Source: Burkholderiaceae bacterium
GTDB lineage: Bacteria; Pseudomonadota; Gammaproteobacteria; Burkholderiales; Burkholderiaceae_C
Reading direction: 5' to 3'
Length of the DNA: 64,000 bases
Assembly (NCBI GenBank): GCA_030123545.1
Contig: CP126124.1
Coordinates: 3,348,001 to 3,412,000 of the forward strand
Numbering within the stretch: the first letter of the stretch is position 1; every line of letters starts with the position of its first letter. Below the pieces are notes generated by a model, which saw only the letters and a program-made list of their open reading frames with translations, did no database searches and was not told the DNA's origin. A program made the translations under genes and the position numbers. Below, piece after piece: positions 33,202 to 40,604 of this stretch.

Positions 33202-34148
33202 GCGAGCCTGACGCGTCGAGCGAAGGGCTGGTGGTGGCCGCGCACGGCCGCCATTTTCTCGTCGAGTCGGCCGACCGGCAGCGACGTATCTGCCATCCGC
33301 GCGGCAAGAAGAGCGAGGCGGTGGTCGGTGACCGGGTCTTGTGGCAAGCCTCGCGTGACGAAGGCACGATCGAGCGCATCCTGCCGCGCCGCAACCTGCT
33401 GTACCGGCAGGACCGCCTGCGCACCAAGTCGTTCGCAGCGAACCTGGACCAGGTGCTGATCCTGCTCGGCGCCGATCCGCCGCATTCCGATCACCAGCTC
33501 GCGCGCGCGCTGATCGCGGCCGAGGCCGCGGGCATCGCGCCGCTGATCGCGCTGAACAAGAGCGACCTGGCCGCGCCGTTCGCGCGCGGCTGGCAGCGGC
33601 TCGCGCCGTACGGCCGCATGGGCTATCCGGTGCTCGCGCTCTCGCTGAAAGCCGGCGCCGCGGCCGACCCGCAATCCACGCCGACAGCCGACGCGCTGGC
33701 CGGGTTGCGCGCGCGCCTCGCCGGCCGCACCACGCTGCTGCTCGGGCCGTCGGGCGCCGGCAAGAGCACGCTGGTCAACGCGCTGGTGCCGGGCGCGGCC
33801 GCGCTCACCGGCGAAATCTCGCGCGCCTTGGGCGCGGGCCGGCACACGACCACGAGCACGCGCTGGTACTGGGTCGATGCGGACCGCACGACCGCGCTGA
33901 TCGATTCACCGGGGTTCCAGGAATTCGGGCTGCACCATGTCGAAGCCGTGCAGCTCGCGGCGCTGATGCCGGACGTCAAGCTCTGGGCAGCACGGTGCCG
34001 CTTCTACAACTGCACGCATCTGCACGAGCCCGGCTGCGCGGTGATTTCAGCGATCGAATCGGGCCAAAGCCAAGAAGGCATCGACACTATTCGCTACAAA
34101 ATATATAGCGAACTGTTTGCCGAGTTGAGCGCCTCGAAGTTCGGCTGA
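33198..34148 (+). CDS. rsgA: ribosome small-subunit-dependent GTPase A
   Basis: A 316-residue circularly permuted GTPase for late 30S maturation. The motif order is G4 NKSD (120-123), G1 GPSGAGKST (183-191), then G3 DSPG (236-239), the hallmark of the family. A C-terminal zinc knuckle has C267, C272, H274 and C280. The start is read as TTG at 33198, giving MSEPDASSEG and overlapping the previous stop; no ATG lies near. Residues 287-304, near the C-terminus, are coded by repeat copy d with AT-rich codons (ATT, AAA, ATA, TAT) unlike the rest of the gene. Confidence 0.93.
   Translation: MSEPDASSEGLVVAAHGRHFLVESADRQRRICHPRGKKSEAVVGDRVLWQASRDEGTIERILPRRNLLYRQDRLRTKSFAANLDQVLILLGADPPHSDHQLARALIAAEAAGIAPLIALNKSDLAAPFARGWQRLAPYGRMGYPVLALSLKAGAAADPQSTPTADALAGLRARLAGRTTLLLGPSGAGKSTLVNALVPGAAALTGEISRALGAGRHTTTSTRWYWVDADRTTALIDSPGFQEFGLHHVEAVQLAALMPDVKLWAARCRFYNCTHLHEPGCAVISAIESGQSQEGIDTIRYKIYSELFAELSASKFG
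34055..34109 (-). repeat. 55-bp interspersed element, copy d
   Basis: On the minus strand the head is GCTATATATTTTGTAGC (34093-34109), the core of a perfect TTCGCTA...TAGCGAA inverted repeat at 34090-34112. The tail TTGGCTTTGGCCCGATTCG falls at the same spacing as in copy a. It is within the 3' end of rsgA, in antisense orientation. Confidence 0.65.
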
Positions 34149-34193
34149 ACCGCGCGGCCCGTCACACCTCGATCGAACCGCGGCGGCAGAGGG

Positions 34194-35018
34194 TCAGGCG
34201 AAACCCGCCTTGCGCATGATCGCGTCGAACACCGCATCGTCCAGCGCATCGCTAGCGCCCATGTTCGCATCGGCCCGGAACGCGGCGATGGCGCTGCGGG
34301 TGTTCTGGCCGACGACACCATCCGGGTCGCCGGGCTTGTAGCCCAGGAACAGCAGCGCACCCTGGACCGCACGCGCCCGCAGGTCGCGGGTGATCCCCGA
34401 TGCGAACTTCTCGAACGCGGATTTCAGTTTCACGTCGTACGCGTTCTGCCAATAGCTCGGACCGTTGTAGCGGCGTGCGAAGCCGGTCCAGTCGCGAGAC
34501 CTGAGTTTTTGGTCCAGTCCCTGGCTGCGCAGGAAACCCGTCATCGCCGCGAGTTGGGCCGATTCGGCATTGGACATCTGCGCGACCATGTCGCTCGCGC
34601 TGCGAAAGCCGGATGCGCTCGCATTGAACCCCATCACCTGACCCAGGCCCCAGCTTGCGCTCCTGAGCGCGGGCTCGTCGCCCAGGCCATCGCGGCGACA
34701 CAGCGCCAGGGCCCGCGCCAGACGGTCGTACTCCGCGGCACCGCCCTGGTAGCCGCCGCCGGTCTTGGCACAGATGTCCGGAGCTTCGCTGGCGTACCGC
34801 CCCCCGGTCTCCCGAAAGAAGATGTGGCGCTCGAACAGGAGCTTGGGCCTGCGGTCGGGCAGGAAGCCGAAGCCGCGGCTCTCCACCGTCAGTACCGCCC
34901 ACAGCGATGGCATGTCGGCGCTCGCATCCATGCCCAGCGTAGCCAACGCCGCGCGCATGTCGGCGTCGGCCAGCGGCCGGCCTGCGCCCACGAATTCCAG
35001 GGTTGATGCGTCAGGCAT
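34194..35018 (-). CDS. N-acetylmuramidase-domain protein with C-terminal peptidoglycan-binding domain
   Basis: A 274-residue lysozyme-like protein. The N-terminal half has the N-acetylmuramidase (PF11860) signature: VESRGFGFL with E46 as likely catalytic acid, RRPKLLFERHIFF, and SWGLGQVMGFN. Residues about 205-260 match a peptidoglycan-binding repeat (LLFLGYKPGDPDGVVGQNTRSAI). No signal peptide is seen. This is a common endolysin layout, but no phage genes, holin or spanin are nearby. The ATG at 35018 is chosen as GAGGG lies 8 bases upstream; an ATG at 35057 lacks such a site. Confidence 0.82.
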   Translation of the reverse strand: MPDASTLEFVGAGRPLADADMRAALATLGMDASADMPSLWAVLTVESRGFGFLPDRRPKLLFERHIFFRETGGRYASEAPDICAKTGGGYQGGAAEYDRLARALALCRRDGLGDEPALRSASWGLGQVMGFNASASGFRSASDMVAQMSNAESAQLAAMTGFLRSQGLDQKLRSRDWTGFARRYNGPSYWQNAYDVKLKSAFEKFASGITRDLRARAVQGALLFLGYKPGDPDGVVGQNTRSAIAAFRADANMGASDALDDAVFDAIMRKAGFA

Positions 35019-35089
35019 GGTCCAGTCCCTCGATGGTTTCACGCGGTGGTCGGTCATGAGCGCTGTTGGCGCAACACCGGCGGGCGCTT

Positions 35090-36079
35090 TCAGCCGAGCA
35101 GATGCGCCATCGTCAACAGCGCCAGCAGCAGCATCCACATCACGACCGAGCGCCAGACCAGCCCGACGATGCTGCGCAGATGGCCCAGTTCCGGCTCGCG
35201 CCCGGGCGTGGACACGGTGTCTCGCTGCTCGGCGGTGGCCTCGAAGCTCGTGGCCTGAGGCTGCGTCGCCAGCGATGCGCGCAGCGCCTCGCCGCCCAAG
35301 CGCACGCCGACCGCGCCGGCGGTCGCCGCCAGCAGCACGCCGTCGTTGTCGCCGGACATGCGCTGCGCGAAATTGCGCCAGCCGTCGATCGCGTCCTCGA
35401 AGTTGCCGACGATCGCAAAGCTGAGCGCGGTGAGCCGCGCCGGCAGCCAGTCGACCACCATCCAAGCGCGCGCTGCCGTATCGGCGAGCTGCGGGCTGGC
35501 GGTCGGCTCCGGCAGGTTGTCGCGCTGCTTCCAGTAGCGGGCAACGAACTCGCACATGCGGTAGAACACCGCGCCGGTCGGCCCGAGGCCAAGCGCCACC
35601 AGCACCGCGTACCAGGCGAGCACGCCGAACACATGGCGGTGCGCCGCCAGCACCGAATACTCGATCACGTGCCGCAGCACCTCGCTGCGCGGCACGTCGG
35701 CGGCGTCGACTCGCTGCCATTGCGCCAGCACCGCGCGCGCGCGCGCCTCGTCGCCTTCGTCGAGCGCGTCGCGGATGTCGGTGAAGTAGTGGCTGAACTG
35801 ACGGAACCCCAGCGTCAGGTAGAGCACCGCCACATGCCACACCAGCGCGTACGGCCAGCCCAACCAGAGCAGCAGCGCCCAGTGGATCGCGAGCACGATC
35901 GCCGAAGGCACCAGCGTCGCGAGGCCCCAGGCGACCCAGCCGTGCACCGGCCGGCCCGCGTCGAAATTCCGGCTGACCCAGCGCGCCCAGACGCGCAGGC
36001 CGTTGTGCACCGGGTTGCCCGGTGCCAGCGGCCGCGCCTGCTCGATCAGCAATGCGAGCAGGATCGAGAAGAAACCCAT
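35090..36079 (-). CDS. CobD/CbiB-family membrane protein
   Basis: A 329-residue membrane protein with about five membrane segments. It resembles CobD/CbiB and AmpE: SILLALLIEQARPL at the N-terminus, a middle HVIEYSVLAAHRHVFGVLAWY, and DWLPARLTALSFAIVGNFEDAI near 215-236. True CobD attaches aminopropanol to cobyrinate, but no cobalamin genes are nearby, and proteins of this kind in Burkholderiales are uncharacterised. The ATG at 36079 directly precedes GFFSILLALL. Confidence 0.78.
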   Translation of the reverse strand: MGFFSILLALLIEQARPLAPGNPVHNGLRVWARWVSRNFDAGRPVHGWVAWGLATLVPSAIVLAIHWALLLWLGWPYALVWHVAVLYLTLGFRQFSHYFTDIRDALDEGDEARARAVLAQWQRVDAADVPRSEVLRHVIEYSVLAAHRHVFGVLAWYAVLVALGLGPTGAVFYRMCEFVARYWKQRDNLPEPTASPQLADTAARAWMVVDWLPARLTALSFAIVGNFEDAIDGWRNFAQRMSGDNDGVLLAATAGAVGVRLGGEALRASLATQPQATSFEATAEQRDTVSTPGREPELGHLRSIVGLVWRSVVMWMLLLALLTMAHLLG

Positions 36080-36169
36080 GGCCCGCATCATAGCGAGCGA
36101 TAGGCTAGGCGGACGTGGCGCTGAGGGGCTCGTTCCCGCGCAACGGCCGGGCGCGCAGCAGCGGGGGTT

Positions 36170-36868
36170 TCAGGCAGACAGAAAGCGGTACAGGTTGCGC
36201 AGCATGCCGGCGGTGGCGCCCCAGATGAAGCGCTCGTGGCCGTGATCCTGGTACGGCATCGACAGCCACTCGCGGCGCACCCCGTCCCACTCGAACGAAT
36301 GGTGGCGGTGATTCGCCGGATTCATCAGGAACGCGAGCGGCACCTCGAACGCGTCGGCAACCTCATCCGGGTTCGGGCGAAGCGTGAAGCCGGGCCGCAC
36401 CAGCGCGACCACCGGCGTGATGATGAAGGCCGAGCCGGTCACGTAGATGGGCAACGTGCCGATCACGTCGATCCCCTCTTCGCCGAGACCGATCTCCTCG
36501 TGCGTCTCGCGCAGCGCGGTGGCGGCGGCATCGAGATCGCCCAACTCAGCCTTGCCGCCGGGGAACGCGATCTGTCCCGAATGGGTCGACAGGTTGGCGG
36601 TGCGCTCGGTCAGCAGCACGGTCGGCTGCTCGCGCCGCACCACCGGCACCAGCACCGAGGCATGCGCCGGTGCGCGCTCCATGAACTTCTTCTCGGCGAC
36701 CAGTTCGGGCTGCCACCGCGGCGGATGGGCAAAGCGCTGTGCGAGCGCCTGGGGATCGAGCCGCTCCTTTTCTACCGCCGGCAGTTCCGCGTCGACATGC
36801 AGCACCGGCACGCGACGCGGATCGAAGTTCGGCAGCTTGGAAAGCGGCGTGAATTGGGTCAGCGACAA
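36170..36868 (-). CDS. Nudix CoA pyrophosphatase
   Basis: A 232-residue NudL-like Nudix hydrolase. The Nudix box is GGKAELGDLDAAATALRETHEEIGL (104-128), with the upstream LSTHSGQIAFPGG that characterises CoA pyrophosphatases. It would split CoA or oxidised CoA to phosphopantetheine and 3',5'-ADP. The start is read as TTG at 36868, two bases after the rplS stop, because NFDPRRVPV and AVEKERLDPQALAQRF are conserved and no ATG precedes them. It is translated as the last gene of the rplS transcript. Confidence 0.85.
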   Translation of the reverse strand: MSLTQFTPLSKLPNFDPRRVPVLHVDAELPAVEKERLDPQALAQRFAHPPRWQPELVAEKKFMERAPAHASVLVPVVRREQPTVLLTERTANLSTHSGQIAFPGGKAELGDLDAAATALRETHEEIGLGEEGIDVIGTLPIYVTGSAFIITPVVALVRPGFTLRPNPDEVADAFEVPLAFLMNPANHRHHSFEWDGVRREWLSMPYQDHGHERFIWGATAGMLRNLYRFLSA

Positions 36869-36870
36869 GG

Positions 36871-37245
36871 TCAGGCGTCGGCCTTGACCCGCGACGGCAG
36901 CTTTTCCTTGATCCGGGCCGACTTGCCGCTGCGGCTGCGCAGGTAGTACAGCTTCGCGCGGCGCACGTCGCCGCGGCGCTTGACCTCGACGCCTGCGATC
37001 AGCGGGCTGTAGGTCTGGAACGTGCGCTCCACGCCTTCGCCGCTGGAAATCTTGCGCACGGTGAATGCGCTGTTCAGGCCGCGGTTGCGCTTGGCGATCA
37101 CCACGCCTTCGTAGGCCTGCACGCGCTTGCGGGTGCCTTCGACCACGTTGACGCTGACGATCACGGTGTCGCCGGGTGCGAATGCAGGAATGGTCTTGCC
37201 GAGGCGGGCAATTTCTTCCTGTTCCAGGGTTGCAATCAGGTTCAT
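36871..37245 (-). CDS. rplS: 50S ribosomal protein L19
   Basis: A 124-residue L19. The conserved core is FAPGDTVIVSVNVVEGTRKRVQAYEGVVIAKRN near residues 22-54, then FTVRKISSGEGVERTFQTYSP and RRAKLYYLR. L19 lies at the 30S-50S interface. The ATG at 37245 is the family start. It follows trmD by 127 bases with a -10 box in between, so it can be expressed from its own promoter as well as by readthrough. Confidence 0.98.
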   Translation of the reverse strand: MNLIATLEQEEIARLGKTIPAFAPGDTVIVSVNVVEGTRKRVQAYEGVVIAKRNRGLNSAFTVRKISSGEGVERTFQTYSPLIAGVEVKRRGDVRRAKLYYLRSRSGKSARIKEKLPSRVKADA

Positions 37246-37371
37246 GTTGTCCTCGTGCGATCATGGCCGCGCTGCGCAAAGGGCTCGTCGGCAGGGGAAG
37301 CGGGTTGCACCATCGGCACCCGTTGCCCGGTCTGCGTCGAAGCGGCCGGCCAGAGGATCGAAAAGCCCGTA

Positions 37372-37377
37372 ATTATA
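37372..37377 (-). promoter_or_regulatory. -10 box upstream of rplS
   Basis: A perfect TATAAT on the minus strand overlaps the trmD stop codon. It is followed by TACGGGCTTTTC, nearly the same as after the rpsP -10 box. The -35 region lies inside trmD and is weak. Confidence 0.5.
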
Positions 37378-38146
37378 GCAAGGGCGGCTCGGTCCTGGTC
37401 CTGCCCAAGCCGGCCAGGAAGATTTCGTCCTGCGCGTCCAGCCGGCCTGCCGCGCGCGCCGCCGCGATCAGCTCCGGCCGGCGCGCGGCGGTGAGTTCGA
37501 GCCGCCGCTCGCGCCGCCAGCGCTCGATCTGCGCGTGGTGGCCCGACAGCAGCGGCTCGGGCACGCCGTGGCCGCGCCACTGCTCGGGGCGGGTGTACTG
37601 CGGGCAGTCGAGCAGGCCGTCCAGCCCCGGGTTGAAGCTGTCCTGCACGGAGCTGCCCTCGTCCTGCAGCACCCCCGGCTGCAGCCGGGCGACCGCGTCG
37701 AGCAACGCCATTGCCGCGATCTCGCCGCCTGACAGCACGAAGTCGCCGAGGCTCAGTTCCGCGTCGACCTCGGCGTCGATGAAGCGCTGGTCCACGCCTT
37801 CGTAGCGCCCGCACACCAGGATCGCCCCGGCGCTGGCCGCCCATTGCGCAACGCCCGCATGGTCCAGCGGCCGGCCCACCGGCGAGAACAGCACGACCGG
37901 CGCGGCGCTGCCGCGCTCGGCGCGGATCGCCTCGATGGAGCGGGCCAGCGGCTCGGCCATCATCACCATCCCCGGGCCGCCGCCGAAAGGCCGGTCGTCG
38001 ATGCGGCGGTAGTTGCCCTGCGCCTGATCGCGCGGGTTCCACAGCCGCAGTTCGACCTGGCCGGTGGCGAACGCGCGCCGCGTCACGCCGCTCGCGATGA
38101 ATGGCGCGAACAGTTCGGGAAACAGCGTGATCAGGTCGAACCGCAT
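37373..38146 (-). CDS. trmD: tRNA (guanine-N1-)-methyltransferase
   Basis: A 257-residue SPOUT methyltransferase that makes m1G37 in tRNA and so prevents frameshifting. Motifs: MRFDLITLFPELF at the start, NYRRIDDRPFGGGPGMVM near residues 46-63, the knot region VVLFSPVGRPLDHA, CGRYEGVDQRFID and GDFVLSGGE. Length and start are typical. It is the third gene of the rpsP operon, separated from rimM by a 184-base spacer that carries a dispersed repeat. Confidence 0.98.
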   Translation of the reverse strand: MRFDLITLFPELFAPFIASGVTRRAFATGQVELRLWNPRDQAQGNYRRIDDRPFGGGPGMVMMAEPLARSIEAIRAERGSAAPVVLFSPVGRPLDHAGVAQWAASAGAILVCGRYEGVDQRFIDAEVDAELSLGDFVLSGGEIAAMALLDAVARLQPGVLQDEGSSVQDSFNPGLDGLLDCPQYTRPEQWRGHGVPEPLLSGHHAQIERWRRERRLELTAARRPELIAAARAAGRLDAQDEIFLAGLGRTRTEPPLL

Positions 38147-38190
38147 GCACCGCCCGTAGCAAGAGGATCAGTGTTCTGCGACGCAGCGGG

Positions 38191-38327
38191 CCACCCGGGG
38201 CGCATGAAACCCAAAGGAGCAAAAGGCTGCGGAGCAGGCCACGCGCGGACACCGGCGGCACCGGGTGTGCCCCCTCACAGAGGGGGTTGGCGAAGCGACA
38301 CGCAAGTAGCGCGCAGCCGGGGGATGC
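38191..38327. repeat. intergenic repeat type 2, copy 1 (inside rpsP operon)
   Basis: It shares the order of blocks CGCATGAA-CCCAA, GCGGA, GGCCA-GCGCGG, CCCCCT hairpin, GGGTTGGCGAAGCGACACGC, GGGGG with 40451-40603. CCCCCT (38270-38275) and AGGGGG (38281-38286) can form a hairpin. It fills the rimM-trmD spacer. Confidence 0.65.
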
Positions 38328-38330
38328 ATC

Positions 38331-38894
38331 CTAATAATCCGGCTGCCAGTCGACCACGATGCGACGCCCGGCGAGGTCGACCGCATCGACATAGGCGGCC
38401 ACGAACGGCACCATGCGCCTCGGTGACGCGCCTCGCTCGCCGTCCGCTAGCACCAGAACGGCGTGCGGCCCGGTCTGCATCAGTTCAACGACCCGCCCGA
38501 GCGCAACGCCTTCCCGGTTCACCACGTCGAGCCCGATCAGGTCGACCCAGTAGTACTCGTCGAGTCGGGTGCTGGGAAAGCTCGATCGCGGTATGAACAC
38601 CCGGGCGCCGGCCAGCGCCTGCGCGGCATCGCGGTCGTCGATCTCGCGCGCGCTGGCGACGATGCTGCCCGAATGCTCGCGCGCCTCGCGGATCGCGAGC
38701 TGCACCGGCCCGGCAAACGACGGATCGGGTCGTGCCGCCGCCAGCAGGTACCAGCGCTTGCACGAGAACAGCGCCTCAGGCTCGGCACTGTAAGGTTCGA
38801 CCCGAAACCAGCCCTTGATGCCCCAGGCGCCTTCGATGCGCCCGACCTCGACTGCGTCCGCCGGCAGTTCGGCCAGCTCGAGCGCGAGCAGCAT
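38331..38894 (-). CDS. rimM: 16S rRNA maturation factor RimM
   Basis: A 187-residue RimM, which binds S19 and helps assemble the 30S head. The N-terminal domain has EVGRIEGAWGIKGWFRVEPYS; the PRC-barrel half has YYWVDLIGLDVVNREGVALGRV and ends MVPFVAAYVDAVDLAGRRIVVDW. ATG 38894 is chosen; a TTG at 38912 would add six residues. It lies 47 bases downstream of rpsP. Confidence 0.95.
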   Translation of the reverse strand: MLLALELAELPADAVEVGRIEGAWGIKGWFRVEPYSAEPEALFSCKRWYLLAAARPDPSFAGPVQLAIREAREHSGSIVASAREIDDRDAAQALAGARVFIPRSSFPSTRLDEYYWVDLIGLDVVNREGVALGRVVELMQTGPHAVLVLADGERGASPRRMVPFVAAYVDAVDLAGRRIVVDWQPDY

Positions 38895-38941
38895 GCCGTG
38901 CGGCACCTGCAATGACGCCAGCGGCGCCGTCAGAGGCCCTT

Positions 38942-39193
38942 TCAGACAGCCTTGGCGGCGGCCTGCGCAACCAGACGCTGCACGGTCGGCGACGCCTGCG
39001 CGCCGACACCGGTCCAGTAGCTCATGCGATCCTGCGCGATGCGCAGCCCCTCCTCGTGCGCCTTGGCGATCGGGTTGTAGAAACCGATGCGCTCGATGAA
39101 GCTGCCATCGCGGCGGGTGCGCTTGTCGGCCACGACGATGTTGTAGAACGGGCGCGCCTTGGAGCCGCCGCGCGAAAGTCGAATGACAACCAT
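38942..39193 (-). CDS. rpsP: 30S ribosomal protein S16
   Basis: An 83-residue S16 with the family N-terminus MVVIRLSRGGSKARPFYNIVVAD and a central RDGSFIERIGFYNP. It is the first gene of the rpsP-rimM-trmD-rplS operon. S16 is an early assembly protein that binds 16S rRNA. Its transcript begins at the -10 box at 39323-39328, giving a leader of about 125 bases. Confidence 0.98.
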   Translation of the reverse strand: MVVIRLSRGGSKARPFYNIVVADKRTRRDGSFIERIGFYNPIAKAHEEGLRIAQDRMSYWTGVGAQASPTVQRLVAQAAAKAV

Positions 39194-39322
39194 GATTTAT
39201 CCTAAGCTGCGGTCCAAGCCCTGCTCGGCCGCTGATCCAGCCAGATTCCGCGCTGACACGCGGTAGGGCCTGTTGGCCAGTTCCCAGCCGTTCCCGGCCA
39301 TTCCCGCGCTGAAAAGCCCGCC

Positions 39323-39328
39323 ATTATA
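39323..39328 (-). promoter_or_regulatory. -10 box of the rpsP operon
   Basis: A perfect TATAAT on the minus strand, followed by GGCGGGCTTTTC. The same block follows the rplS and, with small changes, the rpsT -10 boxes. The GC-rich discriminator suits stringent control of ribosomal promoters, which is inference. Confidence 0.55.
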
Positions 39329-39343
39329 GCTTTGGTCACCGAA

Positions 39344-39907
39344 ATGACATCCCGGACCACGCTGATCCGCCCAGCCCGTGACAACGACATCGCGGCCGTC
39401 ACCAAGATTTACGCGCACCATGTGCTGCACGGCACCGGCACCTTCGAGACCGCGCCGCCGACGGCGCACGAGATGGCCGTGCGGCGCGCCGAGGTGCTGG
39501 CGCGCAGCCTGCCCTACCTGGTGCTCGAGCAGGACGCGCAAATCGCCGGCTTTGCTTATTGCAACTGGTTCAAGCCGCGCCCGGCGTACCGCTATTCGGC
39601 CGAGGACTCGATCTATCTCGCGCCGGACACGCTGGGCCGGGGGCTGGGCCGCGCACTGCTGGCCGAACTGGCCGCGCAGGCCGAGTGTGCCGGTGTGCGC
39701 CGTCTCATCGCGGTCATCGGGGACTCGGCCAACACCGGGTCGATCTTTGTACATCGCGCGATCGGCTTCACGCCGGTCGGAACCTTGAGCGCCTGCGGCT
39801 GGAAGTTCGGGCGCTGGCTCGACGTGGTCCTGATGGAAAAGCCGCTCGGCGCAGGCAGCATGCGGCCACCGGACGCACCGCCCGGCGACGGTATGTGGGT
39901 GCCATGA
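39344..39907 (+). CDS. GNAT-family N-acetyltransferase (phosphinothricin acetyltransferase-like)
   Basis: A 187-residue GNAT enzyme of the PAT/Bar-MnaT type. Motifs: IRPARDNDIAAVTKIYAHHVL at the N-terminus, GTFETAPPT, AYRYSAEDSIYLAPDTLGRGLGRALL (acetyl-CoA loop near residues 86-111) and SIFVHRAIGFTPVGTL. Such enzymes acetylate the amino group of phosphinothricin, methionine sulfoximine or related amino acids. The ATG at 39344 is used. It is divergent from rpsP. Confidence 0.88.
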   Translation: MTSRTTLIRPARDNDIAAVTKIYAHHVLHGTGTFETAPPTAHEMAVRRAEVLARSLPYLVLEQDAQIAGFAYCNWFKPRPAYRYSAEDSIYLAPDTLGRGLGRALLAELAAQAECAGVRRLIAVIGDSANTGSIFVHRAIGFTPVGTLSACGWKFGRWLDVVLMEKPLGAGSMRPPDAPPGDGMWVP

Positions 39908-39952
39908 AAAGGGTCGCCTTCAACACCGGCAACGGGCCCCGTGCCGCTTCAC

Positions 39953-39958
39953 GATAAT
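39953..39958 (+). promoter_or_regulatory. -10-like box before the TM2 gene, probable leaderless start
   Basis: GATAAT ends 8 bases before the ATG at 39967, in GC-rich surroundings and with no ribosome binding site. Confidence 0.3.
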
Positions 39959-39966
39959 CAGCGCGC

Positions 39967-40413
39967 ATGAAGAACAAGACCGTTGCCGCCTGGCTGGCAT
40001 TCCTCGGCGGGCCAGTCGGCCTGCATCGGTTCTACCTGCACGGACGGCGCGACCTGCTCGGCTGGCTGCTGCCGATCCCGACTTTGATCGGCGCTTACGG
40101 CCTGTGGCGCGCGCAGCAGTTCGGGCTGGACGACCAGCTGAGCTGGGCGCTGATCCCTTTCATCGGCTTCACCATCGCCGGCTGCGCGCTGATGGCGATC
40201 GTGTTCGGCCTGATGCCGGCCGAGAAATGGAACGCGAGGTACAACCAGGGCGCGGACCCGGAGGCCGCCTGCGGCCAGACCAGTTGGGTGACGATAGGCG
40301 CGATCGTGTTCGCGCTGATGGTCGGCGCCGGCGTGCTGATGGCCAGCCTCGCGTTCAGCTTCCAGCGCTATTTCGAGTACCAGGTGGACCAGGCGCGGCT
40401 GATCAGCCAGTAA
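39967..40413 (+). CDS. TM2-domain-like membrane protein
   Basis: A 148-residue membrane protein. The N-terminus has the TM2 pattern KTVAAWLAFLGGPVGLHRFYLHGRRDLLGWL, with the conserved Gly-x-His-Arg-Phe-Tyr. Two more hydrophobic segments follow (SWALIPFIGFTIAGCALMAIVFGL and VTIGAIVFALMVGAGVLMASLAF). TM2 proteins are small and of unknown function. The gene lies alone and ends before repeat type 2 copy 2. Confidence 0.72.
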   Translation: MKNKTVAAWLAFLGGPVGLHRFYLHGRRDLLGWLLPIPTLIGAYGLWRAQQFGLDDQLSWALIPFIGFTIAGCALMAIVFGLMPAEKWNARYNQGADPEAACGQTSWVTIGAIVFALMVGAGVLMASLAFSFQRYFEYQVDQARLISQ

Positions 40414-40450
40414 AGCGGCACGCGTCGCTCATACGGTTTGCATGGCACTT

Positions 40451-40603
40451 TGCGCCACCCCGCGGCGCATGAAGCCCAAGCACACCGAAGGCCGCGGAGA
40501 GGCCATGCGCGGGCACCTGCGGATCTGGCTTTGCCAGGCCGCTGGGTGCGCCCCCTTTCAGGGGGTTGGCGAAGCGACACGCAGTGCGCGAAGACTGGGG
40601 GTA
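40451..40603. repeat. intergenic repeat type 2, copy 2
   Basis: It matches 38191-38327 in block order and carries the same 22-base core at 40561-40582 (GGGTTGGCGAAGCGACACGC within it). CCCCC (40551-40555) pairs with GGGGG (40561-40565). It fills the space between the convergent TM2 and pit genes and could act as a bidirectional 3' hairpin. Confidence 0.65.
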
Positions 40604-40604
40604 G

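Noticed and set aside
35090..36079. Calling this gene cobD of cobalamin synthesis
   Set aside because: No cobalamin gene is in the neighbourhood; such CobD-like proteins occur widely without the pathway. Only the family name is kept.
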